DNA of 64,000 nucleotides. It comes from Aeromicrobium sp. PE09-221 (GTDB taxonomy: Bacteria > Actinomycetota > Actinomycetes > Propionibacteriales > Nocardioidaceae). Below are positions 43,244 to 51,798 of the stretch, piece by piece (the stretch's first letter is position 1; every line of letters starts with the position of its first letter). A program made the position numbers and the translations under genes. The notes under the pieces are model-generated. The model searched no databases and was not told where the DNA came from. It saw only the letters and a program-made list of their open reading frames with translations. The stretch is from positions 94,609 through 158,608 of the forward strand of contig NZ_MIJB01000010.1 of NCBI RefSeq assembly GCF_002174305.1, written 5' to 3'.

Positions 43244-43846
43244 TTAGCGCGTGTCGTCCTCGGGTGGAAGGTTCTCGGCAATTCGCCGGCGGAGGATCGT
43301 CGTAGTCGAAGCCTGCTCGCGGGCACGCTCCTCCCGCCACATCAGGAGGGCTCCGGCCACCGCCCCCGTGACGATCACGATGTCGGCGAAGTTCCCGATG
43401 AACAGATTGCCGTAGGCAAGGAAGTCCACGACGTGTCCACGGCCGAATCCTGGTTCGCGGAACAGCCGGTCGCTGGCGTGAGAGGCTGCAGCTCCGCCCA
43501 GCGCACCGACCACGAGCGTCCACCCGAGCTGCCGAACGCGAAACGCGAAAACCGTCGCGACGACCACAGCGGCGACAGAGACCAAGGCGAACACCCACGT
43601 GAACCCTTCGCCAAAGGAGAACGCCGCGCCCGGGTTGTACGCCAGTTGAAGGCCGAACAGGCTTCCAACCAACGGCGTCCGCTCACCCTCGATGAGGGTG
43701 CTCTCGGTCCAGCTCTTGGTCCACTGATCGACAAGAACGACGAGCCCGCCAAGCAGGAGGGCCGTCACCGCGAACCGCCAGCGACCCCCACGGCGCACCC
43801 CTTCGGCCGAATCCTGATTCGCCCTCGCCCTCGGTCGACGAGTCAT
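43244..43846 (-). CDS. lspA: Signal peptidase II-like protein of the cadmium locus
   Basis: This is a 200-residue LspA-family aspartic peptidase with four spans, normally cleaving lipoprotein signal peptides. The LVDQWTKSW segment, YNPGAAFSF, VVDFLAYGN and NFADIVIV are the family blocks. The two catalytic aspartates fit Asp126 (SDRLF) and Asp155 (FADI). The block before Asp126 reads GGAAASHASDRL instead of the usual GGALGNLIDR, so the conserved asparagine is replaced. Heavy-metal islands of Gram-positive bacteria often carry such lspA copies. It is coupled to cadD by an ATGA overlap. Confidence 0.8.
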   Translation of the reverse strand: MTRRPRARANQDSAEGVRRGGRWRFAVTALLLGGLVVLVDQWTKSWTESTLIEGERTPLVGSLFGLQLAYNPGAAFSFGEGFTWVFALVSVAAVVVATVFAFRVRQLGWTLVVGALGGAAASHASDRLFREPGFGRGHVVDFLAYGNLFIGNFADIVIVTGAVAGALLMWREERAREQASTTTILRRRIAENLPPEDDTR

Positions 43847-44448
43847 CCGATGACCTCGAAGAACCGGGTGATGACCTCGGACTCGATCAGGATGAACAGG
43901 CCCAAACCAATGAAGACCGTGGGCACGAGCCAGTGCTCGATGCGCTCCAGCGCCTCAGTGACGACCTCGCGGGTTCCGATCAGTCGTCCAGCGGCGCACC
44001 AAACGGCGACGAGGACGAGGAAGACCGCAATCATGACCGCGACGTCGGCCGGGGCGCTGGTGCGAAAAATCGGCGTGTAGAGCGAGATGTTGTCAGCCCC
44101 ATTGGCGATTGTTATCCCGGCGACACTCCAGAGCCCGGCTGCGAGGGTCAAATCGCTGTCCTCGCCGTTGCGCTTGCGAAGCAAACCGCGGATGAGCGTC
44201 CAGATGCCGATGCTGAGAGGGATAAGTCCGAGCAGTCCGACCCATTGATCCGGCACGATCGTCAAGCCGAGCGCGGCGACCACACTGATCGCGACAAGCG
44301 TGATGAATCCGAGGTATTGCCCCCCGACGATCTGCCACGGGCGCGGACTCCCATTGCGGGAGGCGAGGAACAGCACGGTGAGCACCACGATGTCATCGAT
44401 GTTGGTAGCCGCGAACAGGCCAATGGCCGAACCGACAGTCGTCAGCAT
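43843..44448 (-). CDS. cadD: CadD-family cadmium resistance transporter
   Basis: This is a 201-residue membrane protein with five or six spans and the family opening ATNIDDIVVLTVLFLA near residues 14-29, a conserved acidic pair in the first span. The middle WSVAGITIANGADNISLYTP repeats the N-D-D-like pattern. CadD proteins confer Cd or Zn resistance by export or sequestration. Its ATG overlaps the cadA stop as TGATG and its end overlaps lspA as ATGA. Confidence 0.85.
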   Translation of the reverse strand: MLTTVGSAIGLFAATNIDDIVVLTVLFLASRNGSPRPWQIVGGQYLGFITLVAISVVAALGLTIVPDQWVGLLGLIPLSIGIWTLIRGLLRKRNGEDSDLTLAAGLWSVAGITIANGADNISLYTPIFRTSAPADVAVMIAVFLVLVAVWCAAGRLIGTREVVTEALERIEHWLVPTVFIGLGLFILIESEVITRFFEVIG

Positions 44449-46370
44449 CAGCCCTCCAATCGCGGCGCGGGAGTGCGGGCGGCGCGCAGCCCGTTGAGAA
44501 TCACGATGACCTCCGCGATCTCGTGGACCAGCACAACGGCGGCCAGCCCCAAGACACCGAACAGTGCGAGTGGAAGCAGCGCGGCGATGATCAGCAGCGA
44601 CAGGATGATGTTCTGGTTGATGATGCGCCGTCCACGCCGCGCGTGTTCGAATGCCCGCGGGATGAGGCGCAGATCATGGCCCGTGAAGGCAACGTCGGCG
44701 GACTCGATCGCCGCGTCGGAGCCTGTCGCTCCCATGGCGATGCCGATGTCCGCGGCGGCGAGAGCCGGGGCGTCGTTGATGCCGTCGCCGATCATGGCGA
44801 CCGATCCCGATCCCGCTTCGGACAGCTCGGTGATCGCAGCGGCCTTGTCCTCGGGTCGGAGCTCGGCGCGGACATCGTCGATCCCGGCCTGCGCGGCGAG
44901 AGCTCGAGCGGTTCGAGCGTTGTCGCCGGTGAGCATGGTCACGCCCACTCGGTGATCGGTGAGGGTGCGCACGACGTCAGGGACTTCGGGGCGCAGCTCG
45001 TCGCGGACGCCGATCGCCGCGACCGGGACGCCGTCGCGGTGCACGATCACGACCGTCATGCCCTGCATTTCCAGATCCTCGACACGCGCGCCGAGCTCTC
45101 CGGCGTCGAGCCAGCGCGGGCTGCCGACAGTGATCTTCATCCCGTCGACGGTGCCATCGATGCCGTGTCCCGCCTGCTCGGTCACCTCCGCGGCCAGGGG
45201 AACGTCCTGGGCGGCCGCGGTAATCGCCGCAGCGAGCGGGTGTGTGCTGTGCTGCTCCAACGCGGCAGCCCACGCCAGTCCCTGAGCCTCGGTGATGCCT
45301 TCGACCACCAGGACCGCGGTGACGGCAGGCTCATTGCGGGTGAGAGTGCCGGTCTTGTCGACGGCGACGTGGCGGACGGTGCCGAAACGTTCGAAGGCCG
45401 CGCCGGATTTGACGATCACACCGAATTTGCTGGCCGCACCGATGGCGGCGACGACGGTCAGCGGGACGGAGATCGCCAGCGCACAGGGCGACGCCGCCAC
45501 CAGCACGACGAGGGCGCGAGTGATCCACACGTCTGGGTCGCCCAGGATCGATCCGAGGAGCGCGACGAGCGCAGCAAGGATCAGGACCCCCGGGACGAGG
45601 GGGCGGGCGATCCGGTCGGCGAGCCGGGCGCGGTCGCCCTTTTCTGCCTGCGCCTGCTCGACCAGCTCCACGATCGTGGTGAGCGAGTTGTCAGTGCCGG
45701 CCGCAGTGGTCTCGATCTCCAGCGCGCCAGCACTGTTGATCGCCCCGGCTGACACCGGGTCACCCGGCTCGACCTCGACCGGGATCGACTCGCCGGTGAT
45801 TGCCGAGGTGTCCAGGCTCGACCGCCCTGATCGGACGAGTCCGTCCGTGGCGATCCGCTCGCCGGGTCGGACCATCATCACGTCGCCGACGACCAGATCC
45901 TTGGCTTGGACCTGCTCCGCGACACCGTCACGGAGAACCGTCACCGTCTCGGGCACGAGCTTGAGCAACGCCCGCAGCCCTCCGCGCGCCCGGTCCATCG
46001 CCTTGTCCTCCAAGGCCTCCGCGATCGAGTACAAGAAGGCCAGCGCCGCGGCCTCCTCGACGTAGCCGAGAATGACGGCGCCGATCGCGCTGATCGTCAT
46101 CAACAGCCCGATCCCGAGCTTGCCCTTGAACAGGTTTCGGATCGCGGCAGGGGTGAAGGTCGAGGCGCCAAGCAGTAGGCCGAGCCAGAAGAGCGCCAGG
46201 GCGGGCGTCTCCGCCCCGGACCGCTCGGCGATCAGACCGAGAAGGAATGCCAGACCCGAGAAGACCGGCACCATGACTCCTCGGTCCTTCCACCACGGTC
46301 GCTCCGACTCCTCGAAGTCCTCGCCCGTCGTTTCGACAGAATCGTGCTCGCATCCACACGCCGCGCTCAT
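44448..46370 (-). CDS. cadA: Cadmium/zinc/lead-exporting P-type ATPase
   Basis: This is a 640-residue P1B-2-type ATPase with SPCALAIS (Cys296) in the metal-binding span, TGES near 192-195, DKTGT at 338-342 and GDGIND near 575. An HMA domain is missing: the N-terminus is only MSAACGCEHD with two cysteines and then the first spans. The other key residue of the subclass, a lysine in the next span and an aspartate in the last, fits KS/HEIAE-type segments but is not proven. The start ATG 46370 overlaps the regulator stop as ATGA. It is the main exporter of the operon. Confidence 0.9.
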   Translation of the reverse strand: MSAACGCEHDSVETTGEDFEESERPWWKDRGVMVPVFSGLAFLLGLIAERSGAETPALALFWLGLLLGASTFTPAAIRNLFKGKLGIGLLMTISAIGAVILGYVEEAAALAFLYSIAEALEDKAMDRARGGLRALLKLVPETVTVLRDGVAEQVQAKDLVVGDVMMVRPGERIATDGLVRSGRSSLDTSAITGESIPVEVEPGDPVSAGAINSAGALEIETTAAGTDNSLTTIVELVEQAQAEKGDRARLADRIARPLVPGVLILAALVALLGSILGDPDVWITRALVVLVAASPCALAISVPLTVVAAIGAASKFGVIVKSGAAFERFGTVRHVAVDKTGTLTRNEPAVTAVLVVEGITEAQGLAWAAALEQHSTHPLAAAITAAAQDVPLAAEVTEQAGHGIDGTVDGMKITVGSPRWLDAGELGARVEDLEMQGMTVVIVHRDGVPVAAIGVRDELRPEVPDVVRTLTDHRVGVTMLTGDNARTARALAAQAGIDDVRAELRPEDKAAAITELSEAGSGSVAMIGDGINDAPALAAADIGIAMGATGSDAAIESADVAFTGHDLRLIPRAFEHARRGRRIINQNIILSLLIIAALLPLALFGVLGLAAVVLVHEIAEVIVILNGLRAARTPAPRLEG

Positions 46371-46726
46371 GCGCCCGCTCCCGTCTCGCAGCAGCCCACA
46401 ACGGTGCACGTCGAGTCCACGCACGGCGCATGAACGTCCACAGCCAACGTCACGTCCACCAGGGCAACGAGGGCGGCGGCGAGATGGGGATCGGCAATCT
46501 CATAGCGTGTCTGACGACCCTCGGCCTCAGCCACCACGATGCCGCAGTCGCGCAGACACGTCAGATGGTTCGAGACGTTGGAGCGAGTCAGCTCCAACTC
46601 GCGCGACAGCACGGCGGGATAGCTCGGTCCCTCGAGCAGGGTCATCAGGATGCGGGAGCGCGTGGGGTCGGCCATGGCACGGCCGAGACGGTTCATGACG
46701 TCGAGTCGCGTAGCAATGGTCAGCAC
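46367..46726 (-). CDS. cmtR: CmtR-type cadmium/lead sensor
   Basis: This is a 119-residue ArsR/SmtB-family repressor. The winged-helix core includes RAMADPTRSRILMTLLEG and LTRSNVSNHLTCLRDCG. Counting from the GTG at 46726, the cysteines fall at 57, 61 and 102, exactly those of mycobacterial CmtR, where they bind Cd and Pb. That match fixes the start. A TATAGT -10 box lies seven bases upstream, so the transcript is probably leaderless. Extra cysteines (C107, C112, C113) follow at the tail. The gene leads the cadA-cadD-lspA operon. Confidence 0.85.
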   Translation of the reverse strand: MLTIATRLDVMNRLGRAMADPTRSRILMTLLEGPSYPAVLSRELELTRSNVSNHLTCLRDCGIVVAEAEGRQTRYEIADPHLAAALVALVDVTLAVDVHAPCVDSTCTVVGCCETGAGA

Positions 46727-46733
46727 TCGCTGA

Positions 46734-46739
46734 ACTATA
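46734..46739 (-). promoter_or_regulatory. -10 box for leaderless cmtR
   Basis: TATAGT (minus strand) sits seven bases from the GTG start, the spacing of leaderless transcripts that are common in actinomycetes. There is no ribosome-binding site. A TTCGAA-like -35 box lies 16 bases further upstream. The surrounding TCAGCG repeat may form the operator. Confidence 0.5.
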
Positions 46740-46841
46740 CACTGAGCGCTGACCATTCGAACGAGAGGTCCGAGTGGGATGTCCGTGACCGCCGACTCTG
46801 GAACGGGCCCTATCCCCATGCGCTCGGGAGAGTCTGTCGGA

Positions 46842-47900
46842 TTACGGGACGATGTGCCGGGCGATCAGTCGAGCGTCCGCGCCCACGCCTCCGAGAAGCG
46901 CTGAGCCCCTGTTGCGAAGCCACGAGTCTCCGAGGACGTACAAGCCCGCGATCGGAGTTCGTCCGTCCTCAAGAGTGCCGTCCGCGCCGACGACCGCTTC
47001 GGGCAGCCACCCGAACCCGTTTCGATAGCCAGTAGCCCAAATCACCGATTCGAATCTGCGCTCGACGCCGTCGGCGAACGAGATCCTGTCGCGGTTCCCA
47101 TCCACCGCACGAGGCAGAAGGTGGACGCCTCTCGAGGCCAGGTCGACCATGCCTGGGCCCACCACCAACTCGCGGCTTGAGATGCGGCGTCCAATACGAC
47201 CGTTGGACGGCACCGAGAGCACCCCCGTCAGTTGCAGCCACCTGAAGAGGTCGACTCCGAGCAGCCGGTGCGGAAGACGCGGTTGTGGAGAGCCTTGAGC
47301 GATCGACACACAACGATGAGCCGAGAGCTCCCTGGCGATCTGGATCCCGGTATTTCCGGAGCCGACGACGAGGACCGGACCGCGGGGGAGTTGGTCAGGG
47401 TTCCGGTAGGCGTCGCTGTGGAGGTTGGCTCCGTCTACGGCCGTGTCATTAGCGAAGCCGGGGTACTGGGGGATCGCGAAAGGCCCGGTCGCCGCCACGA
47501 CCGCGCGAGCGCGCAACGATCCCGTCGACGTTTGAAGGACCAAGGAGTCGTCCCGCTGTGGGTGGACGGAAATGGCGCGCGTATCCCACTTTGGCTCCAC
47601 GCCCAGGCTCGCGCGGTAGAGGTCGAGGTAGTCGGCGACATCCTTCGATGACGGGTAGCGCCGCTGAGCCCCTGGCATCCGAAGCCCAGGAAGGTGAGAG
47701 TGCCAAGCCGGCGTGAACAGGGTGAGTGAATCCCAGCGGCGACGCCAGGAAAGCGTCTGGGCGGATCCTGCGTCCAGGACGACGAAGTCCTCGGCTGGCC
47801 GGAGACCCCGCTCGAGCAAAGCATGTGACATCGCGAGTCCCGCCTGCCCTGCCCCCACGATGGCGACGGGAAGCGACTCCGGCGGGGACGTTGGTGACAC
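46842..47900 (-). CDS. CzcO/ArsO-like flavin monooxygenase
   Basis: This is a 352-residue class B-type flavoprotein. The FAD site is VAIVGAGQAGLAMSHALL near residues 12-29. A second nucleotide site, VLVVGSGNTGIQIAREL, near 180, binds NADPH, and a ATGY motif follows near 290 (VIWATGYRNGF). The GTG at 47900 is chosen because AAGGAG precedes it by five bases. Relatives are found in metal-resistance loci; the substrate is unknown. It is divergent from the second sensor gene. Confidence 0.78.
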   Translation of the reverse strand: MSPTSPPESLPVAIVGAGQAGLAMSHALLERGLRPAEDFVVLDAGSAQTLSWRRRWDSLTLFTPAWHSHLPGLRMPGAQRRYPSSKDVADYLDLYRASLGVEPKWDTRAISVHPQRDDSLVLQTSTGSLRARAVVAATGPFAIPQYPGFANDTAVDGANLHSDAYRNPDQLPRGPVLVVGSGNTGIQIARELSAHRCVSIAQGSPQPRLPHRLLGVDLFRWLQLTGVLSVPSNGRIGRRISSRELVVGPGMVDLASRGVHLLPRAVDGNRDRISFADGVERRFESVIWATGYRNGFGWLPEAVVGADGTLEDGRTPIAGLYVLGDSWLRNRGSALLGGVGADARLIARHIVP

Positions 47901-48012
47901 TGCGACTCCTTCTGGGCTGGCGATACGGGACGCCACTACTATCGAACCTAGTAGGCGCTACGGTGCCCGCCGAGACCGAGACTACACAATCGAGTGAATT
48001 CAGACTTCGATG

Positions 48013-48018
48013 TACTAT
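48013..48018 (+). promoter_or_regulatory. -10 box for leaderless second CmtR-like gene
   Basis: TACTAT lies six bases before the ATG at 48025. No ribosome-binding site is seen, so the transcript is probably leaderless, as for the first cmtR. An alternative ATG at 48010 would place the box inside the gene. Confidence 0.45.
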
Positions 48019-48024
48019 CAGTTC

Positions 48025-48366
48025 ATGAACGTTGCAGCCTCGACCGCTCTGGATGCGCTCGCTCGGTTCGGTCACGCCCTGTCCGATCCCACGCGCGCGA
48101 AAATCCTCATGTCTCTGCGTGAATCACCGGCGTTCCCTACGGATCTGGCCGAAGCGCTGGACGTGAGTCGACAGTCGATCTCGAACCACTTGGCGTGCTT
48201 GCGGGGTTGTGGGCTGGTGGTCGCGGTACCGCAGGGGCGCCGCACCCGGTACGAATTGGCCGATCAGCGGCTGGGTCACGCCCTGGGCGACTTGCACGAG
48301 CTCGTCCTGGCAGTCGATCCCGGCCACGGTGTCAGCGGCGATGCCGGCGTGGAGAGTGATCGGTGA
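48025..48366 (+). CDS. CmtR-like ArsR-family sensor, variant metal site
   Basis: This is a 113-residue ArsR/SmtB-family repressor similar to the first CmtR: FGHALSDPTRAKILMSL and VSRQSISNHLACLRGCG. It keeps the paired cysteines (58, 62) but the third cysteine of CmtR is replaced; near that place are Asp98 and His101. The metal may therefore differ, for example zinc or cobalt. It controls the adjacent cation-diffusion exporter, with which it overlaps. Confidence 0.8.
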   Translation: MNVAASTALDALARFGHALSDPTRAKILMSLRESPAFPTDLAEALDVSRQSISNHLACLRGCGLVVAVPQGRRTRYELADQRLGHALGDLHELVLAVDPGHGVSGDAGVESDR

Positions 48367-49274
48367 TGGGCGCGGGGCACGGCCACGGTGCTGCAGGTCA
48401 CGCCGGGGGTCGCCACCGGTGGCGCTTGGCCGTCACCTTCGTGCTGGTGTTCGCGTTCTTCCTCGTCGAGTTGGTCTTCGGCCTCATGTCGAACTCGTTG
48501 GCCCTGATCTCCGATGCCGGGCACATGTCCGCCGACGTGGTGGCCTTGGGGGCCGCGCTCGTCGCGACGCGGATTGCGACGCGGCTGGACACCACGGGCC
48601 GCAAGACCTACGGCTCCTACCGGGCCGAGGTCTTCGCCTCAGGCTTCACCGTGCTGATCATGCTCGGCGTGGCGGCGTATGTCGTCATCGAGGCGATCAG
48701 TCGAATTGGCGACGCTCCTGAGGTTGCCACCGGGACGATGCTCGTGGTGGGAGCACTCGGTTTGGTCGTCAACATCGTCTCGATGCTGCTTCTGCGCGAG
48801 GGATCGCGCGAGTCCCTGAACGTCAAGGGTGCGTACTACGAGGTGGTTGCCGACGCTGCGGGAAGCGTCGGTGTGATCGCCGCGGGCATCCTGGTGGCCG
48901 TCAGTGGACAGCCCATCTGGGACACGCTCGTCGCCGTCGCGATCGGCATCTTCGTTGCCGTACGAGCGGTGGTGCTTGGCCGACAGGTGCTGGCCGTCCT
49001 CGGCCAGCATGTCCCTGAAGGCATCGTCGTGGACGAGGTGGTCGAGACGCTCGAAGCACTCCCAGGCGTCGCGGGCGTGCACGACCTTCACCTCTGGACC
49101 CTCACTTCCGGTATGAACGTCGCGACCGCGCATCTCGTGGTGGAGAAGGGCTCTGACGGGCAGTTGGTCCTGACCAAGGCCCAGGGAGTCCTGGCCACCA
49201 CCTATGGGATCGAGCACGCCACGCTGCAGACGGAGCTGGCCCCCACTCAGCAGTGCGAGGAAGTGAGCTGGTGA
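48366..49274 (+). CDS. czcD: Cation-diffusion-facilitator exporter (CzcD-like)
   Basis: This is a 302-residue exporter with six membrane spans, the family motif FGLMSNSLALISDAGHMSAD (the HxxxD metal site) near residues 38-57, and a matching second site near 150-160 (YYEVVADAAGS), followed by a cytosolic domain that holds HDLHLWTL. It exports Zn, Cd or Co in exchange for protons. The His-rich opening GHGHGAAGHAGGRHR may bind metal. Both GTG 48363 and ATG 48366 are possible starts, overlapping the sensor's stop. GGAGAG lies upstream. Confidence 0.88.
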   Translation: MGAGHGHGAAGHAGGRHRWRLAVTFVLVFAFFLVELVFGLMSNSLALISDAGHMSADVVALGAALVATRIATRLDTTGRKTYGSYRAEVFASGFTVLIMLGVAAYVVIEAISRIGDAPEVATGTMLVVGALGLVVNIVSMLLLREGSRESLNVKGAYYEVVADAAGSVGVIAAGILVAVSGQPIWDTLVAVAIGIFVAVRAVVLGRQVLAVLGQHVPEGIVVDEVVETLEALPGVAGVHDLHLWTLTSGMNVATAHLVVEKGSDGQLVLTKAQGVLATTYGIEHATLQTELAPTQQCEEVSW

Positions 49275-49480
49275 GGATCCCACTCGAGATCATGATGGAG
49301 CAGGGGATCAATGCGGACGGGAGCGAACCCATCGGCTGGCTGGCCGGTATCTACACCCTGGGGCTGTTCATACTGGTGGGCTTGCTCCTCGGGTCGTTCG
49401 TGATGACGATGCGGCGAGCCCAGCAGCCGTGGCTCGGCGAAAGCGCGACTGTCCCTGGGCAGACCTCCGATCAAGGCTGA
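49271..49480 (+). CDS. Small membrane protein downstream of czcD
   Basis: This is a 69-residue protein with one hydrophobic helix (about residues 25-46, TLGLFILVGLLLGSFVMTM) and a polar tail. The GTG start overlaps the czcD stop as GTGA. It is unknown, perhaps an accessory subunit of the exporter. Confidence 0.6.
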   Translation: MRIPLEIMMEQGINADGSEPIGWLAGIYTLGLFILVGLLLGSFVMTMRRAQQPWLGESATVPGQTSDQG

Positions 49481-49524
49481 AGCCACGGCTCACGCCGTCG
49501 TGCTGCGGAACCACACGCCGCGAT

Positions 49525-49541
49525 CGGTGACCAGGTCACCG
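49525..49541. terminator. Palindrome between convergent genes
   Basis: CGGTGACC-A-GGTCACCG is a perfect eight-base inverted repeat with a one-base centre, followed at 49551 by a second small one (GTCAC-TTA-GTGAC). They lie between convergent transcripts, so they may stop transcription from both sides. No T run follows, so an operator is also possible. Confidence 0.4.
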
Positions 49542-49590
49542 CACATCAAAGTCACTTAGTGACGGGATCTGATGGGGGAGGCGAGGGGGT

Positions 49591-50175
49591 TCATTCGCTG
49601 GTCGCCCGCTGGCGACGCCGGTCGCGCCCGATCGCCCAGAGCAAGGCCGACAGCGGGAGCAGGAAGAACAGGCTGACGCCCACGCCGATCAGAATCGCCG
49701 TGGTTCGGAAGTCGTCGCCGTCCTCGTCCACGGTCGAGGAGGATTCGCTCCTCGGAGTCTCACTCGCATGGGAGCTCGTGTCGCGTGAGCTCGGGGTCGG
49801 GGGAAGCGGCGCCCTGAAACGGACGTTGCCGTCCACGGGGTGCCCGTCGGCTGAGATCACTCGGTACGCCACGTCCCACGCCACATCGCCCGAGCCCGGG
49901 GGAGCGGTCGGCAATCTTGCGTCCGAAAGGTCAACCGAAACTGTCGGCCCGCTTGTCGATGGATCCAATACCAAGATTCGCTGCGGTGACGTGCCGATCG
50001 TGAGGCTCACCTTGGAGAACTCCTTGGACATCGGGTCGGTGAACCGCAACTGAATGCGGTCGGGAGTCGTCTGCGCGGTGGAGTCGTCCGCCGGATCGGA
50101 CGAGATGAGGCCCGTGTGCGCCTGTGCTGGCACGGCAGGAGCGAGCACGAGGAGCGTAACGAAGGCTGCGGTCAC
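49591..50175 (-). CDS. copC: CopC-family copper resistance protein
   Basis: This 194-residue protein has a signal peptide (to about VPAQA) and then AHTGLISSDPADDSTAQTTP, the CopC fold with the N-terminal histidine used for copper. The domain includes ADGHPVDG near residue 110. A membrane anchor lies at about 160-180 and a basic tail follows. The start is GTG 50175; no stronger start is in frame. It follows the M56 peptidase gene on the same strand, with a 224 bp gap. Confidence 0.82.
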   Translation of the reverse strand: MTAAFVTLLVLAPAVPAQAHTGLISSDPADDSTAQTTPDRIQLRFTDPMSKEFSKVSLTIGTSPQRILVLDPSTSGPTVSVDLSDARLPTAPPGSGDVAWDVAYRVISADGHPVDGNVRFRAPLPPTPSSRDTSSHASETPRSESSSTVDEDGDDFRTTAILIGVGVSLFFLLPLSALLWAIGRDRRRQRATSE

Positions 50176-50399
50176 TGTACGGACCAGCCACGTACCCCGC
50201 CGAGTGCCGGGGAGAGCCTTGCGAGATCGAGCGGAGAGCGGGGCCCTGTGTTGGGTTGGTCACGGTTATTCCTTGAGTCCAGGCGCGACGCACAGCCATC
50301 GGGGCCAGGTGGGCATCGATGACGCTGGCGTGCAGATGATCTACTAAGAACGATAGTTCATCGGCAAGGACGCGGCCCGACCCGGGGAGGAGCCGTTCC
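50176..50399. promoter_or_regulatory. copC upstream region
   Basis: This gap before copC includes ACTA (50343-50346) and TAGT (50354-50357) as an inverted pair seven bases apart, like the operator of BlaI/CopY-type repressors that usually accompany M56 peptidases. No such repressor gene is in the window. Confidence 0.35.
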
Positions 50400-51293
50400 T
50401 CAGCGGCCGGAGGGCGAGGGACTGCTCGTCGCCCCGGAACCCGACGCCTCCGACGCAGCAACGACGCCTGCGGTGGAACAGCAGTCGTGCGATTCGCTGA
50501 GGCCTCCAGGAATCAGCGACAGGACGACCGGCGTCGCGCCGAGAAGCAGAATGGATGTGGCAAGAATCGTCTGAGCGGTGCGTCCGAGCGGCTCATGGGG
50601 GCGCATCAGCCGTCGGGCTCGCAGGATCACATCGGAGCCGGTCGCTGAGAGTCCGTTCGCCGTGAGCATTCGCTGGTTCCTGATGGCCAGCTGATAGAGG
50701 GCGCCGGCCAACGATCTACGCTCGTCGGCTCTGACTGCATCGTCGGCCTGCAGCTCGGCGAGTAGTGCCAACTGCTCGTGTGCCACCCGGAAGAAGCCGA
50801 CGCGCGGGAACGCCCGGTTCAGTGCCCGAGCACGTGCCACGAGTCGAGCGTGCCGGGAGTTCAGGTGGGCGTGCTCGTGCCGCAGCACGAGGTCCAGCTC
50901 GGCATCAGTGAGCGCTGCGCGTGCACCTGTGGTCACCACTACGGTGTCGTGCGTTCCGGCGCGGCGATTGCCCGGGAGGCAGTAGATGGCGGCGGCCTCG
51001 TGGTCGACGTTGAGGACTCCTTGGTGTCCGGGCTCTGCCACCAACGCAAGGTCTGCCAGGTGATCGCGGTGGGCGCGCAGGTCGGCCCGCCGCTGAAACC
51101 AGAGTGTCGACGTCATCCGCCAGGCGAGGAGGCCCAAGATCGCCAGGCTCACGGTGGTGAGAGTCGCCCATCCCGGGTGGGCGTACTGGCGTTGCAGTTC
51201 GATCACGCATGCCCTCGCGAACTCGGCAAGAGCGGTGTGCTCAAGATTCTCTGAAGTCTTTTGGCGCTGCGTTGAGTTCGACGGGCTCGGCAT
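50400..51293 (-). CDS. M56-type metallopeptidase, N-terminally shortened
   Basis: This is a 297-residue BlaR1/M56-family membrane peptidase. The zinc motif is LVLRHEHAHLNSRH near residue 140, with the AELQADDAVR Glu downstream. One membrane span lies near 45-62 and one near 245-262. Family members in actinobacteria start with two more spans; these are missing, and no coding sequence for them is present upstream, so the gene appears 5'-truncated or reduced. The C-terminus has a Cys pair (HDCCSTAG). It may act in signalling with a BlaI-like regulator that is not present here. Confidence 0.72.
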   Translation of the reverse strand: MPSPSNSTQRQKTSENLEHTALAEFARACVIELQRQYAHPGWATLTTVSLAILGLLAWRMTSTLWFQRRADLRAHRDHLADLALVAEPGHQGVLNVDHEAAAIYCLPGNRRAGTHDTVVVTTGARAALTDAELDLVLRHEHAHLNSRHARLVARARALNRAFPRVGFFRVAHEQLALLAELQADDAVRADERRSLAGALYQLAIRNQRMLTANGLSATGSDVILRARRLMRPHEPLGRTAQTILATSILLLGATPVVLSLIPGGLSESHDCCSTAGVVAASEASGSGATSSPSPSGR

Positions 51294-51396
51294 GATGGCA
51301 TCAAGGGCGGGAATGTTCTCGGCGTACTTGGGTACTCATGTCGCAACGAGGCGGACGCCGATCGTAGAGAGGGACGATCCCGCCGGGAAGGAAATC

Positions 51397-51798
51397 ATGA
51401 CTCACGAGGAGATGCTCAAGGCCCACCCCAAGGATCTGAGCGGATTCGACCTGGAGAAGTTGGCGGAGTGCATTGCCGCATGCTTCGAATGTGCCCAAAC
51501 GTGTACGGCGTGTGCCGACGCGTGCCTGAGCGAGGAGATGGCCGCTGAACTAGCCGCGTGCATTCGCACCGACCTCGACTGCGCCGATATCTGCGTCACC
51601 ACCGGCAAGGTCCTCTCACGGCAAACTGGGTCTGACGCGACGCTAATCAAAGCGGTGTTGGAAGCCTGCGCGACGGCCTGCAAGGCGTGCGGCACCGAGT
51701 GCGCCAAGCACGCGCACATGCACGAGCACTGCCGCATCTGCGCTGAGGTTTGCAAGCGATGCGAGCAGGCATGCCGAGAGTTGATCGTAAGCCTCTGA
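51397..51798 (+). CDS. Four-helix-bundle copper-binding protein (Csp-like)
   Basis: This is a 133-residue protein with about 19 cysteines set along helices (for example CIAACFECAQTCTACADAC and CKACGTECAKH). In Csp proteins these line the core of a four-helix bundle and bind many Cu(I) ions. It has no signal peptide, so it acts in the cytosol as in the Csp3 type. AAGGAA lies before the ATG. Confidence 0.85.
   Translation: MTHEEMLKAHPKDLSGFDLEKLAECIAACFECAQTCTACADACLSEEMAAELAACIRTDLDCADICVTTGKVLSRQTGSDATLIKAVLEACATACKACGTECAKHAHMHEHCRICAEVCKRCEQACRELIVSL

Noticed and set aside
44523..45752. 409-codon plus-strand frame over cadA
   Set aside because: Shadow of the P-type ATPase gene, with no independent signals.
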